The notes: generated by a model not told the origin, from the sequence alone. A stretch of DNA of 21,421 nucleotides from Methanomicrobiaceae archaeon UBA436 (GCA_002497965.1 DAFR01000127.1:1-21421); one strand, 5' to 3'. Shown: positions 1-7,269, counted from the stretch's first letter. Numbers and translations are program-made.

Positions 1-1
1 G

Positions 2-202
2 GCCGCGCCGCGGTATCTCCCGGAGGCCGCAGCGCTCTGTCGGGACGGAGGAACGATCCATCTCTATGACCTGCAGGGGCCGGAAGGGGAGCACCTCCCT
101 CTGATCCGCGGGGTTACCCGGGGCGAGGTCCTCGAGCGGCGGGTCAGGACATACTCTCCGGGAAAGTGGCATGCGGTTTACGATATCACCCTGGAGAGGT
201 AA
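2..202 (+). CDS. tRNA methyltransferase, Trm5/Tyw2-like, C-terminal end (5' truncated)
   Basis: The reading frame is open from the window edge to a TAA at 200-202 and encodes the last 66 residues of a protein. The visible part has the look of the C-terminal class I SAM methyltransferase domain of archaeal Trm5-type enzymes. A PRYLPEAAALC helix is followed by a GGTIHLYD strand and a terminal RTYSPGKWHAVYDI segment, which resembles the conserved 'YSPGxWHVVYDI' ending of that family. Trm5 methylates N1 of guanosine 37 in tRNA, and Tyw2 relatives act in wyosine synthesis. Catalytic motifs lie outside the window, so the exact member cannot be decided. A strong hairpin begins directly after the stop codon. 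Confidence 0.65.
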   Translation, partial: AAPRYLPEAAALCRDGGTIHLYDLQGPEGEHLPLIRGVTRGEVLERRVRTYSPGKWHAVYDITLER

Positions 203-203
203 G

Positions 204-255
204 GAGGCTATCAAACCAGTACCTTCAGGCTGATCTGCCGGGTTTGATAAGCCTC
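204..255 (+). terminator. Long hairpin immediately after the Trm5-like gene
   Basis: Bases 204-217 (GAGGCTATCAAACC) pair with 241-255 (GGTTTGATAAGCCTC), with one unpaired A in the right arm. This gives a 14-bp stem and a loop of about 23 nt. It starts one base after the stop codon of the upstream gene, which suits a 3'-end processing or termination element. No long T-run follows, so classical intrinsic termination is not obvious. Confidence 0.5.
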
Positions 256-566
256 TCTCCGGACGGATTCCGGGGGTGGTGTGATTCTCCCTTGCTACAG
301 CGTCCGGAAATGGGTTTTTAGTCGGTTCCCGGTTAGAACCGCAGGAGATTCATCTGCGCGCTGGGCACGGCTTTCCAGGGCCAATCGCCACACACTTCCC
401 CCCGGAGAGGGAGCGGCCGTGCGATCGTGGCGTTCAAGGATACTGAAAGGGCATGGTGTCCCGGAAGCCTGAGGAGATGGAGTGTTCATGTTCAGCGGAA
501 GGCGTTCACCGCGGAATGCAGTCGCATGAAAAGAGAGATGGGCTCCGGGGCAGAACTATCAGATGA
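256..566. other. Gene-poor stretch, nothing convincing
   Basis: Short open frames exist on both strands, but their compositions (R/S/P-rich) look like chance high-GC frames and none resembles a known family. No tRNA cloverleaf, repeat array or clear TATA box was recognised. It probably carries the promoter of the downstream ATPase gene. Confidence 0.4.
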
Positions 567-1967
567 GTGTATATGAGTGGAACGGAGGGCTCCTGGCAGG
601 CTGAGGCTGGCCGGATTGCCGCGGCTCTTGACGGAGGCCGGGCGCGTGTCGACCTGGAGAGGCTGAGGCCTCCTGTCAACACCTACCTCGTCCGCTCGCT
701 CGATAAAACGGCGCTCCGGTTCAGTCTTCCCGTCTTGCTCACACCGCCGCCAGGCACGGCCAGTCACCCCGGTGCTGACGGGGCGGTCTGGGCGGTGATC
801 GAGGCCGTCAAGGCGGCGGTCCCGGTCGAACCCGCACTCGGCCCCATCGCAGGTATCGGGACGGAGCACCCCGCCCATTGCCAGCAGAATGTGGAACCTG
901 TCACGCTGATCGCCTCACCGGGCGCCATCGGAACTGATCTCTGGCGACCGGGCGATGATAACCGGATCGACTCGCAGGGTCTTCACCTGGTCGTCAGGGG
1001 CGCACTCCCTTATCCGGGGCCGCCTGGGCGGGGCACGGAGCGGGAGGTCGCAGAACGCCTGGGTGTGCTCCTTGAGGCCGTCGACCGTGTAGCGCGCCGG
1101 GTGCCTGCGGTGGAGATTGCCGCGGCCTGTGCTCTCTCCCTTGACCAGAAAGCCCTCCGCCGCGCCCTGCCGGGGGTGGGGCTTGTTGCATTCATTGCCG
1201 ATGGCACGCGCCCGGCCCGCCGGTTCACCAGGCTCCGGGGTCACCATCGGATTGCAGGCCCAAAGGAGGGTGTTCACGTTCCTTTCCGCTGTCCGCGGGA
1301 ACTCGACCCGATCGAGGTCGAACTTGAGGGGAGCGGCAGGGTGGTGACGGGGCTTGGACTCCGGCGCGGGGAGGTCTTCGCGGTTGCCGGTTCAAACGCT
1401 GAGGGGAAGAGCACCCTCCTCCAGGCGATCGTTGCCGGCCAGGACGACCACGCCGCCGGCGACGGGCGTGAACTCCTGGTCAGTGTCAACGGGGTTGTGG
1501 GGGCGGAGGCAAACGAGCAGGAACTGGTGGGTGCGGATGTCAGCCTCTTTTTCCAGAGCCTCCCACCCGGCCTATCGGGCGATCCCCGCGCGGCCTACGG
1601 CCGCGGGAGCGGATCCCTCGTGATGGCAGAAAAGATCCAGGCAGCGATCCGTGCTGCGGCGCCCATCCTCATCATCGACGAGGACCGCGCCGCGACCAAC
1701 CTGCTGGTCCCCGGGTGCCTTCAGAGAGGTGAGGTGACACCGCTCTCCACGCTGCTTGCCACCAGGCGCCAGGCGATCGGGGATACAACGATCCTGTTTG
1801 CCGCCTCCTCGCTCGATGTACTGATAGCGCAGGCTGATCGGATCCTGCTCCTCTCCGGTCATGAGGCGCAGGCGCTCGATCCCCGGGAGTTCCGGCGGCG
1901 ACTGGACAGGCACCTTGTCGGGGTGCGAGAACTTCTGGCGGCGCAGGAGAGAATGGACGACTGCTGA
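567..1967 (+). CDS. P-loop ATPase of the 'ABC class' (COG3044 family)
   Basis: This is a predicted cytosolic ATPase of unknown physiological role. The call rests on a set of motifs typical of the COG3044 family. They are GLVAFIADG at about 205-213, the P-loop GSNAEGKST at 275-283, GDGREL at about 298-303, a GSGS segment at about 347-350, the Walker B-like LIIDEDRAATN at 368-378 and a C-terminal DRILLL strand. These proteins have ABC-type nucleotide-binding features but no partner permease. The frame starts at GTG 567 directly behind an in-frame TGA; ATG 573 is an equally possible start, and neither has a good ribosome site. At 466 aa it seems shorter than typical bacterial members (roughly 550 aa as I recall), with the usual N-terminal block missing. 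It is convergent with tupC, 37 bp away. Confidence 0.75.
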   Translation: MYMSGTEGSWQAEAGRIAAALDGGRARVDLERLRPPVNTYLVRSLDKTALRFSLPVLLTPPPGTASHPGADGAVWAVIEAVKAAVPVEPALGPIAGIGTEHPAHCQQNVEPVTLIASPGAIGTDLWRPGDDNRIDSQGLHLVVRGALPYPGPPGRGTEREVAERLGVLLEAVDRVARRVPAVEIAAACALSLDQKALRRALPGVGLVAFIADGTRPARRFTRLRGHHRIAGPKEGVHVPFRCPRELDPIEVELEGSGRVVTGLGLRRGEVFAVAGSNAEGKSTLLQAIVAGQDDHAAGDGRELLVSVNGVVGAEANEQELVGADVSLFFQSLPPGLSGDPRAAYGRGSGSLVMAEKIQAAIRAAAPILIIDEDRAATNLLVPGCLQRGEVTPLSTLLATRRQAIGDTTILFAASSLDVLIAQADRILLLSGHEAQALDPREFRRRLDRHLVGVRELLAAQERMDDC

Positions 1968-2004
1968 TACCTGCTTTACCGGCGGAAAGGCCGTATTCGG
2001 GTAT

Positions 2005-3093
2005 TCAGGACTCGCCCGCGCTGACGACATGAACCGATTCCGGCACAAACGAGACCACCACAAGACCGCCTTCCTGAAGTTCCAGGTTGTCCACCTTCTT
2101 CCAGGAGAGGATAGATGAGAGCATAAACCCGCAGTCGACAGTGACCCTGCTGAACGGACCGCGCGGCACGATGGATATGATGGTGCCCTGGAGCGTGTTC
2201 CCGCCGGGGTTGCCCACCCCCCTCCCCGCCGGTGCGATCTGCATATCCTCCGGCCTGATGCAGAGGGCGACCTTCTCCCCCGGGCCAAACGACGACCGCG
2301 CCCTCACCCGAGTGCTGCCGACATCGATGGAGGCTATCCCTCCGTCTTCCCTGCCCATGACCACCCCTTCCAGTATGTTCTCTATACCAACGAATCTGGC
2401 GAGATCCCTGGTCGCCGGGAGGGTGAAGACCTCTCTTGGCGTCCCGACCTGTGCGAACCTGCCGTTCATCAGCACCGCTATCCGGTGAGCGAGCCGTTGC
2501 CCCTGGTACATGTCGTGGGTCGAGAAGAGTATCGTTGTGCCGAGTTCGCGGTTGATCCGGATGACCAGTTCCTCTATCTTCTCCACCGAGACCGGATCCA
2601 GGTTTGCGGTCGGTTCATCCATAAGGAGAATCTCCGGTTCAATCACCATCGCCCTGGCGAGTGCCACCCGCTGCATCTCGCCGCCGGAGAGTGTCCGTGC
2701 CCGCCGCTCCTCGTATCCAGCAAGCCCGACCATATCGAGAGCCCCTCTGACCTTCTTCATGATCGTTCTTCTCTCCACCCCCCGAAACCCGAGTCCGATG
2801 GCGATGTTCTCGGCGACCGTCGTGTTAAAGACTGCAGGTTTCTGAAAGACCATCCCGATCGTCCGGCGGATCCTGAGGCTCTGCTCTTTGCCGGCGTGGA
2901 TATCGATCCCGTTGATCCGGATGGTCCCTGCTGTCGGAGTGTCCAGGAGGCCGACCAGGCGCAGTAGGGTTGATTTTCCGGCCCCGCTCGGCCCGATGAC
3001 GGCAAAGATCTCCCCGTCCTCAACCCTGCCGGTGACTCCGTTGAGCACCCTCTTGCCGTCGAACTCTTTTGAGACTCCGTCAAGTTCAATCAT
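2005..3093 (-). CDS. tupC: Tungstate ABC transporter, ATP-binding protein (TupC/WtpC type)
   Basis: This is the ATPase subunit that powers uptake of tungstate, possibly also molybdate, at the inner face of the membrane. The 362-aa protein has Walker A GPSGAGKST at 34-42, Q-loop Gln84, signature LSGGE at 135-139, Walker B ILLMDEP at 155-161 and switch His193. A C-terminal TOBE-type region at about 230-355 is typical of oxyanion importers and may sense the ligand. The start codon overlaps the tupB stop (ATGA at 3090-3093), so translation is probably coupled. The tungstate rather than molybdate assignment comes from the TupA/TupB neighbours; the ATPase alone would not settle it. It resembles the second ATPase of this window (8826-9905), including a GxENILxGVVM stretch in both. 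Confidence 0.88.
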   Translation of the reverse strand: MIELDGVSKEFDGKRVLNGVTGRVEDGEIFAVIGPSGAGKSTLLRLVGLLDTPTAGTIRINGIDIHAGKEQSLRIRRTIGMVFQKPAVFNTTVAENIAIGLGFRGVERRTIMKKVRGALDMVGLAGYEERRARTLSGGEMQRVALARAMVIEPEILLMDEPTANLDPVSVEKIEELVIRINRELGTTILFSTHDMYQGQRLAHRIAVLMNGRFAQVGTPREVFTLPATRDLARFVGIENILEGVVMGREDGGIASIDVGSTRVRARSSFGPGEKVALCIRPEDMQIAPAGRGVGNPGGNTLQGTIISIVPRGPFSRVTVDCGFMLSSILSWKKVDNLELQEGGLVVVSFVPESVHVVSAGES

Positions 3094-3800
3094 GGATTCT
3101 TGCCCTGTTGCAGCGTTGATATGACGAGATTGACCCCGAGAGCGATGATAAGCAGGACGATCCCGAGAGCGATGGACTGCGGGATGTTGCCCATCGACGT
3201 CTCAAGCGATATCGCGGTGGTCAGGACGCGGGTCGAACTCATAAAAGATGACGCCGCTATGTTGCCGCCGACAAGGATGGCCGCTCCAACCTCGGATATC
3301 GCCCGACCAAACCCGACCGCGACGGCCGCCAGGATCGCGAAACGGGCTTCTTTCATGATGTTTATAAGGAACTGGAACCGTGTCGCTCCTAGCGAGGTCA
3401 GGGTGTCCCTGATGACCGGATCGACCCCCGAGAGCGCGGATATTGTGAGACCGGTCATTATCGGTATGATGAGGACTGTCTGTGCGATGATCATGGCGGT
3501 CGGGGTGAAGAGCAGTCTTAAAAACCCGAGCGGCCCGGCGCGGGAGATGAGCAGGAAGATCAGGAGCCCTACGATGACCGTCGGGAGGGAGTATAGCGTC
3601 TGGATCAGGTTGATGAGACCCCTTCTACCCCTGAAATTCCCGAAGTTGATCGCTGCCCCGAGCGGGAGAGATATCAGTGAGGCGATGATGGTTGCGGTGA
3701 GCGATATGATGATGCTTCGTGCGGCGATGGCCATAACGTCGGGATCGAGTGTGACGATGAGCCTGATCGCCTCGATGAACCCCTCGATGATCTCGTACAT
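3090..3800 (-). CDS. tupB: Tungstate ABC transporter, permease (TupB)
   Basis: This integral membrane subunit forms the tungstate channel. The protein is 236 aa and strongly hydrophobic, with about five to six membrane segments. It carries the cytoplasmic coupling loop of binding-protein-dependent permeases (SLGATRFQFLINIMKEAR, about 138-155, then GFGRAISEVGAA). The sequence has the TupB character rather than the ModB/WtpB pattern seen at 9892-10758. ATG 3800 is preferred because AGGTG lies about 6-10 bases upstream; the frame also allows a GTG at 3809, but that GTG is part of the ribosome site. A gap of about 120 bp with a hairpin separates it from tupA, and it overlaps tupC by 4 bp. Confidence 0.88.
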   Translation of the reverse strand: MYEIIEGFIEAIRLIVTLDPDVMAIAARSIIISLTATIIASLISLPLGAAINFGNFRGRRGLINLIQTLYSLPTVIVGLLIFLLISRAGPLGFLRLLFTPTAMIIAQTVLIIPIMTGLTISALSGVDPVIRDTLTSLGATRFQFLINIMKEARFAILAAVAVGFGRAISEVGAAILVGGNIAASSFMSSTRVLTTAISLETSMGNIPQSIALGIVLLIIALGVNLVISTLQQGKNP

Positions 3801-3831
3801 GCCCTGCACCTGATCGTGCTACCTAAGCGGC

Positions 3832-3869
3832 AAAAAACCAGATGATGCCCCGGTCGTGTCAGAGGCATC
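3832..3869 (-). terminator. Hairpin plus U-run between tupA and tupB
   Basis: Read on the minus strand, GATGCC (3869-3864) pairs with GGCATC (3849-3844). The stem is followed after a few bases by a run of six T (3837-3832). This has the form of a partial terminator inside the tup operon. It would leave more tupA than tupBC mRNA, as is common when the binding protein is needed in excess. Confidence 0.4.
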
Positions 3870-3921
3870 TTGGTGAAGATAGGGTTTCAATCTCATGCAA
3901 AAAGGGGATGAGTTGACCGGA

Positions 3922-4851
3922 TCAGAGAACCGGGTCTTTCACTTCGGCCTCGGTCACACCGATCTTCTCCCAGGCGTCCTTTGCAGCGTAGAAGAGCGGC
4001 TGGCCGTACTCCGCGACGCCGAAGGAGGCGATCTCTTCCTGCACCTCATCGGAGATCAGGAAGTTGATCCAGGCTTTTGCCGGCGTGCTGTTGATCTCCG
4101 GGTATTTCTCGGGGTTGATCTGCATGGCGGAGTAGACGTTGAGCAGTATATCGCCCTCGTCCACGAGTGTCACGAGGTCGAGGTCACGCTGGTAGGCAAG
4201 GAATGTGCCTATGTCTGAGAGGGTGTAGCCCTGCAGTTCGTTTGCCATCTCAAGGGTTGCACCCATGCCGGTCCCGGCCTCGCGGTACCAGTCGCCGGAG
4301 CCCTGGATCTCTGTCGAGTAGTTGAATCCGGAGGCCTTCCAGATGGCCTGCTCCTTGGAGTGTGTGCCTGACGCGTCGCCGCGCGAGACAAAGACCGCAC
4401 CAGATTCACCGGCCATACCCTTCTCGCGTATGGTTGTAAACGCTTCTTCGGGTTCCATGCCCTTTATGCCTGCCGGGTCGGACTCAGGGCCCACGATGAT
4501 GAAGTAGTTGTAGGCAAAGACGCGCCGGTCGATGCCGTAGCCATCGGCAATGAAGGCATCCTCACGTGCACGGTCGTGCACCATCAGGACGTCCACGTCG
4601 CCCCGCTGGCCGTACTCGATCGCTTTGCCGCTACCAGCGGAGATGATCAGGACCTCGGCGTTGTACTCCTCTTCAAACATGGGTTTGAGGTGATCGAGGA
4701 GCCCTGTGTCGTAGAGACTTGTCGTAGTGGCGATACGGAGTTGCTGCTTCTCTGCGGGGGGCTGCTCGGTTTCCGTCCCGGTACAGCCGCAGATCAGCAG
4801 GATGGCGATCATGACAGCCGCAACGGCGAAGATGATTCTTTTTTTCACCAT
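3922..4851 (-). CDS. tupA: Tungstate ABC transporter, substrate-binding lipoprotein (TupA)
   Basis: This extracytoplasmic binding protein hands tungstate to TupBC. The 309-aa product begins with a basic start (MVKKR), a hydrophobic stretch at about 6-20 and a lipobox-like LLICGC, so it is probably lipid-anchored near Cys23. Family motifs are visible: TTTSLYDTGLL at 42-52, SAGSGKA at 71-77, GDVDVLMVHD at 84-93 and a later SRGDASGTH. The TTTS and SGSGKA segments are the usual oxyanion contacts in TupA. ATG 4851 is chosen over upstream in-frame codons because it places the signal peptide at the N-terminus and lies about 31 bp downstream of a good TATA box, implying a short leader. It is first in tupABC. 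Confidence 0.9.
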   Translation of the reverse strand: MVKKRIIFAVAAVMIAILLICGCTGTETEQPPAEKQQLRIATTTSLYDTGLLDHLKPMFEEEYNAEVLIISAGSGKAIEYGQRGDVDVLMVHDRAREDAFIADGYGIDRRVFAYNYFIIVGPESDPAGIKGMEPEEAFTTIREKGMAGESGAVFVSRGDASGTHSKEQAIWKASGFNYSTEIQGSGDWYREAGTGMGATLEMANELQGYTLSDIGTFLAYQRDLDLVTLVDEGDILLNVYSAMQINPEKYPEINSTPAKAWINFLISDEVQEEIASFGVAEYGQPLFYAAKDAWEKIGVTEAEVKDPVL

Positions 4852-4881
4852 GTCTATCAAAGATTGGTTTGTGCTGCCTCC

Positions 4882-4890
4882 ATTTAAATA
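4882..4890 (-). promoter_or_regulatory. TATA box of the tupABC operon
   Basis: The minus strand reads TATTTAAAT, a good archaeal TATA element in an otherwise GC-rich window. It is placed so that transcription would start about 10 bases before the tupA ATG at 4851. The next 50 bp upstream are AT-rich (around 4900-4945) and could carry a regulator site, but no palindrome was recognised. Confidence 0.65.
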
Positions 4891-4990
4891 GCCGTGTTTT
4901 GTGTTAATTTGCATTTAGTTTAGTTGATATGGTTTTACATCAGGTGAAGTAAATGGGGTATGATTGCCGGGGTCGGAAGGCCGCCTGAGG

Positions 4991-5692
4991 TCATCCCACC
5001 ACGATATCGCGGTAGACCCCATTCTCTTCTTCCACATAGAGGATCGCCTCACCTCCGACAAAGGCGGGTTTCGGGAACTTTTTCAGGCTGACGAGACCTT
5101 CCCTGACGGCAGCACCATCCCGGGTCATTACCCGGTCGACGCCTGAGGCGAGGATTGCGGCCACGGTTGAGGTTCCGTGCAGGCTTCGTGTAGTCCCTTT
5201 CTGGACAAACCGACCGTCGTTCCCCGATGCCGCGAGGCAGACGCCCGCCAGCGCCCCGATAACCCCGTCTTCGGTGCCGCCAAGTCCTTCGAGGAGTATC
5301 CCTGCCTGGCGGGCGAGCGTGCGCGCCTCTTCCTGCGTCACGACTTCTCTCTTTGCTGCGAAACCAAAGCGGGTGACCTCCTGTCCCATCTGCCTGTCGG
5401 CGGCGAGGCAGATGCCGGGGTCGCTCCCCTCGATGAAGTCGCCGAGCAGCAGTTCCTTGGCTCTCGCGAATAGATCATCGGCCGCAACTCCATTCTCTCT
5501 CTCCGGGATGTGTATGACCGCGGCGCTGTTGTGTGAGGTGTAGGGGATGGCAGGATGGAGAAAGAGCTGGTGCCGTGTCACCCCGAAGACCGGATAAGAC
5601 CGGGAGAGTTCAGCTGCAATCGCGCGTGCGAGTCGCCCGGTGCCCCGGGACTCGCGGGTGTCGGTGTCGTCAATGCCTATATAGATCGTCAT
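4991..5692 (-). CDS. TiaS-like IDDTD kinase-domain protein, function unknown
   Basis: A 233-aa protein whose N-terminus MTIYIGIDDTDTRESRGTG carries the IDDTD signature of the catalytic kinase-like domain of tRNA(Ile2) agmatinylcytidine synthetase (TiaS). It lacks the zinc-ribbon and OB-fold regions of true TiaS and is about half its length, so it is probably not the tRNA enzyme. Other conserved-looking segments are GVTRHQLFLHPAIPYTSHNS (about 37-56) and a C-terminal VGGEAILYV strand. The domain is expected to bind ATP and magnesium through the aspartates; the substrate is unknown. It sits 43 bp downstream of the molybdenum-storage homologue and is probably cotranscribed with it. That makes a role in Mo/W handling plausible but unproven. 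Two more IDDTD proteins occur at 18399-20232. Confidence 0.75.
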   Translation of the reverse strand: MTIYIGIDDTDTRESRGTGRLARAIAAELSRSYPVFGVTRHQLFLHPAIPYTSHNSAAVIHIPERENGVAADDLFARAKELLLGDFIEGSDPGICLAADRQMGQEVTRFGFAAKREVVTQEEARTLARQAGILLEGLGGTEDGVIGALAGVCLAASGNDGRFVQKGTTRSLHGTSTVAAILASGVDRVMTRDGAAVREGLVSLKKFPKPAFVGGEAILYVEEENGVYRDIVVG

Positions 5693-5735
5693 TGTTATCG
5701 CTCGTCTGTCCTACCGGTCGGTTTAACGCGGGAGG

Positions 5736-6539
5736 TTACGCCCGGATCAGCGTGCCGACCCGTCCCCCGTTCACGGCCTTTGTGATGTTGCCGGGGGTAT
5801 GTGCGTTCACCACTTTGATCTCTCTGACGTAAACGGCGTCCCGGAGAAGTTCGACCGCCATCGGTTCGAGCACCATATCCTCCATCTCCATCTCCAGGAG
5901 TTCTTCGGCCGTGATCTCCGGGATGAGTTCGGCATCAGGATTCTCGACGGGGTTCTCGGTGTAGAGGCCGTCCACGTTCTTTCCAAGGATGCAGTTCTTC
6001 GCGCCGACCACCTCCGCCATAAGGAAGGCGCCGGTATCCGTCCGGTGCGGCGGGATGCTTCCAAGTTTTGGGGGGTGTTCGTAGAGCCCGTATGGCGGTG
6101 TGCCCTGAACGACCGGGAGCATCCCGAGCGAGATCAGTGAGGGCAGACTCAGGAGGTCTTCGGTATGGATCCGAACGCCGTTGTATTTCGAGAAGAGGAT
6201 GGAGATCATGATCGCATTCTGCTCGCTTATCTTGCCCGCAAGTTCCGCAAGCACCCCCGTGGGCATACCGAGGTCGATGCCGACGTCGAGGATGTGGCGG
6301 ACGCGGGCGCCTCCTCCGGTGGCTACAAGGATCTTCTGGCGCCTGGAAAGTTCTCCGATCTCCTCGATCAGCGGGTATACAACCTCCCGGCCGTAATCGA
6401 TGACTCCGTGGCCGCCGATCTTGATCACGTTCAGGTCGGGCATGATCCGTATCGTGGAACCACCTGTCCTGCGGAGCATTCCTCGCCTGACCAGACTTTC
6501 GCCGCGCAGCCTTGATTCAATCTCAAACCGTTCCGCCAT
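5736..6539 (-). CDS. Molybdenum/tungsten storage protein homologue (MoSto, amino acid kinase fold)
   Basis: A 267-aa protein of the amino-acid-kinase superfamily that resembles the MosA/MosB subunits of Azotobacter vinelandii molybdenum storage protein more than UMP kinases. Visible matches include NVIKIGG at 37-43, GTPPYGLYEHPP at about 146-157, SIPPHRTDTGAFL at 161-173, NVDGLYTENP at 188-197, REIKVVN at 239-245 and GTLIRA at the end. The IPPHR histidine (His165) corresponds to a cluster-binding histidine of MosA as far as I recall. MoSto uses ATP to pack molybdate or tungstate as polyoxometalates inside a cage. A single gene here implies a homo-oligomer instead of the alpha/beta form. The start is supported by AGGAGG a few bases upstream. 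The nearby tungstate and molybdate transporters support storage over pyrimidine kinase activity; routine annotation would likely say uridylate kinase. Confidence 0.8.
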   Translation of the reverse strand: MAERFEIESRLRGESLVRRGMLRRTGGSTIRIMPDLNVIKIGGHGVIDYGREVVYPLIEEIGELSRRQKILVATGGGARVRHILDVGIDLGMPTGVLAELAGKISEQNAIMISILFSKYNGVRIHTEDLLSLPSLISLGMLPVVQGTPPYGLYEHPPKLGSIPPHRTDTGAFLMAEVVGAKNCILGKNVDGLYTENPVENPDAELIPEITAEELLEMEMEDMVLEPMAVELLRDAVYVREIKVVNAHTPGNITKAVNGGRVGTLIRA

Positions 6540-6572
6540 GGTCTTTCCTCCTATCTGTATGATGGGAAAAGG

Positions 6573-6580
6573 TTAAGTAT
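6573..6580 (+). promoter_or_regulatory. Possible TATA element of the 78-aa gene
   Basis: TTAAGTAT, preceded by AAAAGG at 6567-6572, resembles an archaeal BRE/TATA pair. Transcription from it would begin near 6600-6605, about 25 bases before the ATG at 6628. The same AT-rich stretch may also serve the divergent storage-protein gene. Confidence 0.4.
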
Positions 6581-6601
6581 CTTTGGCGTATATCTACTGC
6601 T

Positions 6602-6615
6602 ATACCAATTGGTAT
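6602..6615. promoter_or_regulatory. Perfect 14-bp palindrome, operator candidate
   Basis: ATACCAATTGGTAT is an exact inverted repeat with no spacer. It lies at the expected transcription start of the 78-aa gene and about 65 bp upstream of the divergent storage-protein start. Its position suits a dimeric repressor, possibly the winged-helix protein encoded at 6919-7269; that link is inference. Confidence 0.5.
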
Positions 6616-6627
6616 GGGGTGAGAGAG

Positions 6628-6864
6628 ATGAAGATCTATGTACGTGAACGCCAGAAGGTTGGCACCGGTGTGAAACAACCAAGGTTCCGCATCGTTGCTA
6701 TCCTTGAAGAGCAGGGCGAGCAGAAGCACCTGAAGGTTGAGGGGACACACTTCCGGAAGGTTGAGATAGAGCAGATTGCAGAAGATGTGGGGGCGGAGGT
6801 TGTATACCTTGAGACGATGCCCGAAGAAGAACGCGGGGAGATGAAGAAAGCAGAGGCGGCGTAA
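6628..6864 (+). CDS. Conserved small methanogen protein, unknown function
   Basis: A 78-aa charged protein beginning MKIYVRERQKVGTGVKQPRF. It looks like a soluble alpha/beta protein with a helix (FRKVEIEQIAEDVGAEVVYLE) and an acidic, lysine-containing tail, and has no cysteines or membrane segments. I recall similar short proteins in other methanogens, always hypothetical. ATG 6628 is chosen because GGTGA lies about 6 bases upstream; an upstream frame extension to 6583 would run through the palindrome and lacks a ribosome site. It is divergent from the storage-protein gene and followed by a T-run, so it is probably a monocistronic unit. Confidence 0.75.
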   Translation: MKIYVRERQKVGTGVKQPRFRIVAILEEQGEQKHLKVEGTHFRKVEIEQIAEDVGAEVVYLETMPEEERGEMKKAEAA

Positions 6865-6867
6865 CTC

Positions 6868-6889
6868 TCCGGCCGTCATCTTTTTTTGC
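6868..6889 (+). terminator. T-run terminator after the 78-aa gene
   Basis: Seven consecutive T at 6883-6889 follow the stop codon by about 20 bases. Oligo-T stretches are the usual archaeal termination signal. Only a weak CCGG stem precedes it. Confidence 0.45.
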
Positions 6890-6918
6890 AGGGCCATGAT
6901 AGACAATGTTGCGATCGG

Positions 6919-7269
6919 ATGAGACCAGACGAACAGAACGATATCATCGATGCGGCCATAAGGATCCTTCTTGAGGAGGATCGCTGCATAACCGTCGGGT
7001 TTTCCCCTGACGGCATCTCCATACGTTTTCCCACGACCCGTAAACTTGCAGAGTTCCTAGGGATCCCGCATTACTACGTCCTTCCAAGGTTCGGGGAGAT
7101 GGAGCGAGACGGCCTTATACGCCGGGTGGAGCGGGTTGGTATCTCCACCACAGCAGCGGGGACGCAGCGTCTCCTCTCTATCATGGCGGAGCGATACAGC
7201 GAGCGTGCAGAAGAGGTACTTGGCCGGGATATCTTCGCGGTGCTGCGGCAGCGTGCCGGGATATGCTGA
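6919..7269 (+). CDS. Winged-helix DNA-binding protein, probable transcription regulator
   Basis: A 116-aa protein whose middle reads like a winged helix. A helix RKLAEFLGIPHYYVLPRFGEME (about 41-62) serves as helix-turn-helix, followed by DGLIRRVERVGISTTAAGTQRLL as wing and closing helix. No metal-binding or nucleotide-binding domain is evident, and it does not look like ModE. ATG 6919 is chosen because the in-frame extension to TTG 6886 overlaps the terminator T-run; no strong ribosome site is seen for either. Its place between the storage-protein/78-aa genes and the MOT1-type permease makes it a candidate local regulator of W/Mo genes. The target is inferred, not shown. Confidence 0.65.
   Translation: MRPDEQNDIIDAAIRILLEEDRCITVGFSPDGISIRFPTTRKLAEFLGIPHYYVLPRFGEMERDGLIRRVERVGISTTAAGTQRLLSIMAERYSERAEEVLGRDIFAVLRQRAGIC

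Noticed and set aside
281..472. 63-aa plus-strand open frame in the first intergenic stretch
   Set aside because: R/S/P-rich composition, no ribosome site, no family resemblance; an equally long frame runs on the opposite strand.
4991..5692. True tRNA(Ile2) agmatinylcytidine synthetase (TiaS)
   Set aside because: Only the IDDTD domain is shared; the protein is too short and lacks the zinc-ribbon and OB-fold parts.
5736..6539. UMP kinase (pyrH)
   Set aside because: The GSIPPHRTDTGAF and PPYGLYEHPP segments match molybdenum storage subunits, and the gene is in a metal-transport context; a pyrH elsewhere was not checkable.
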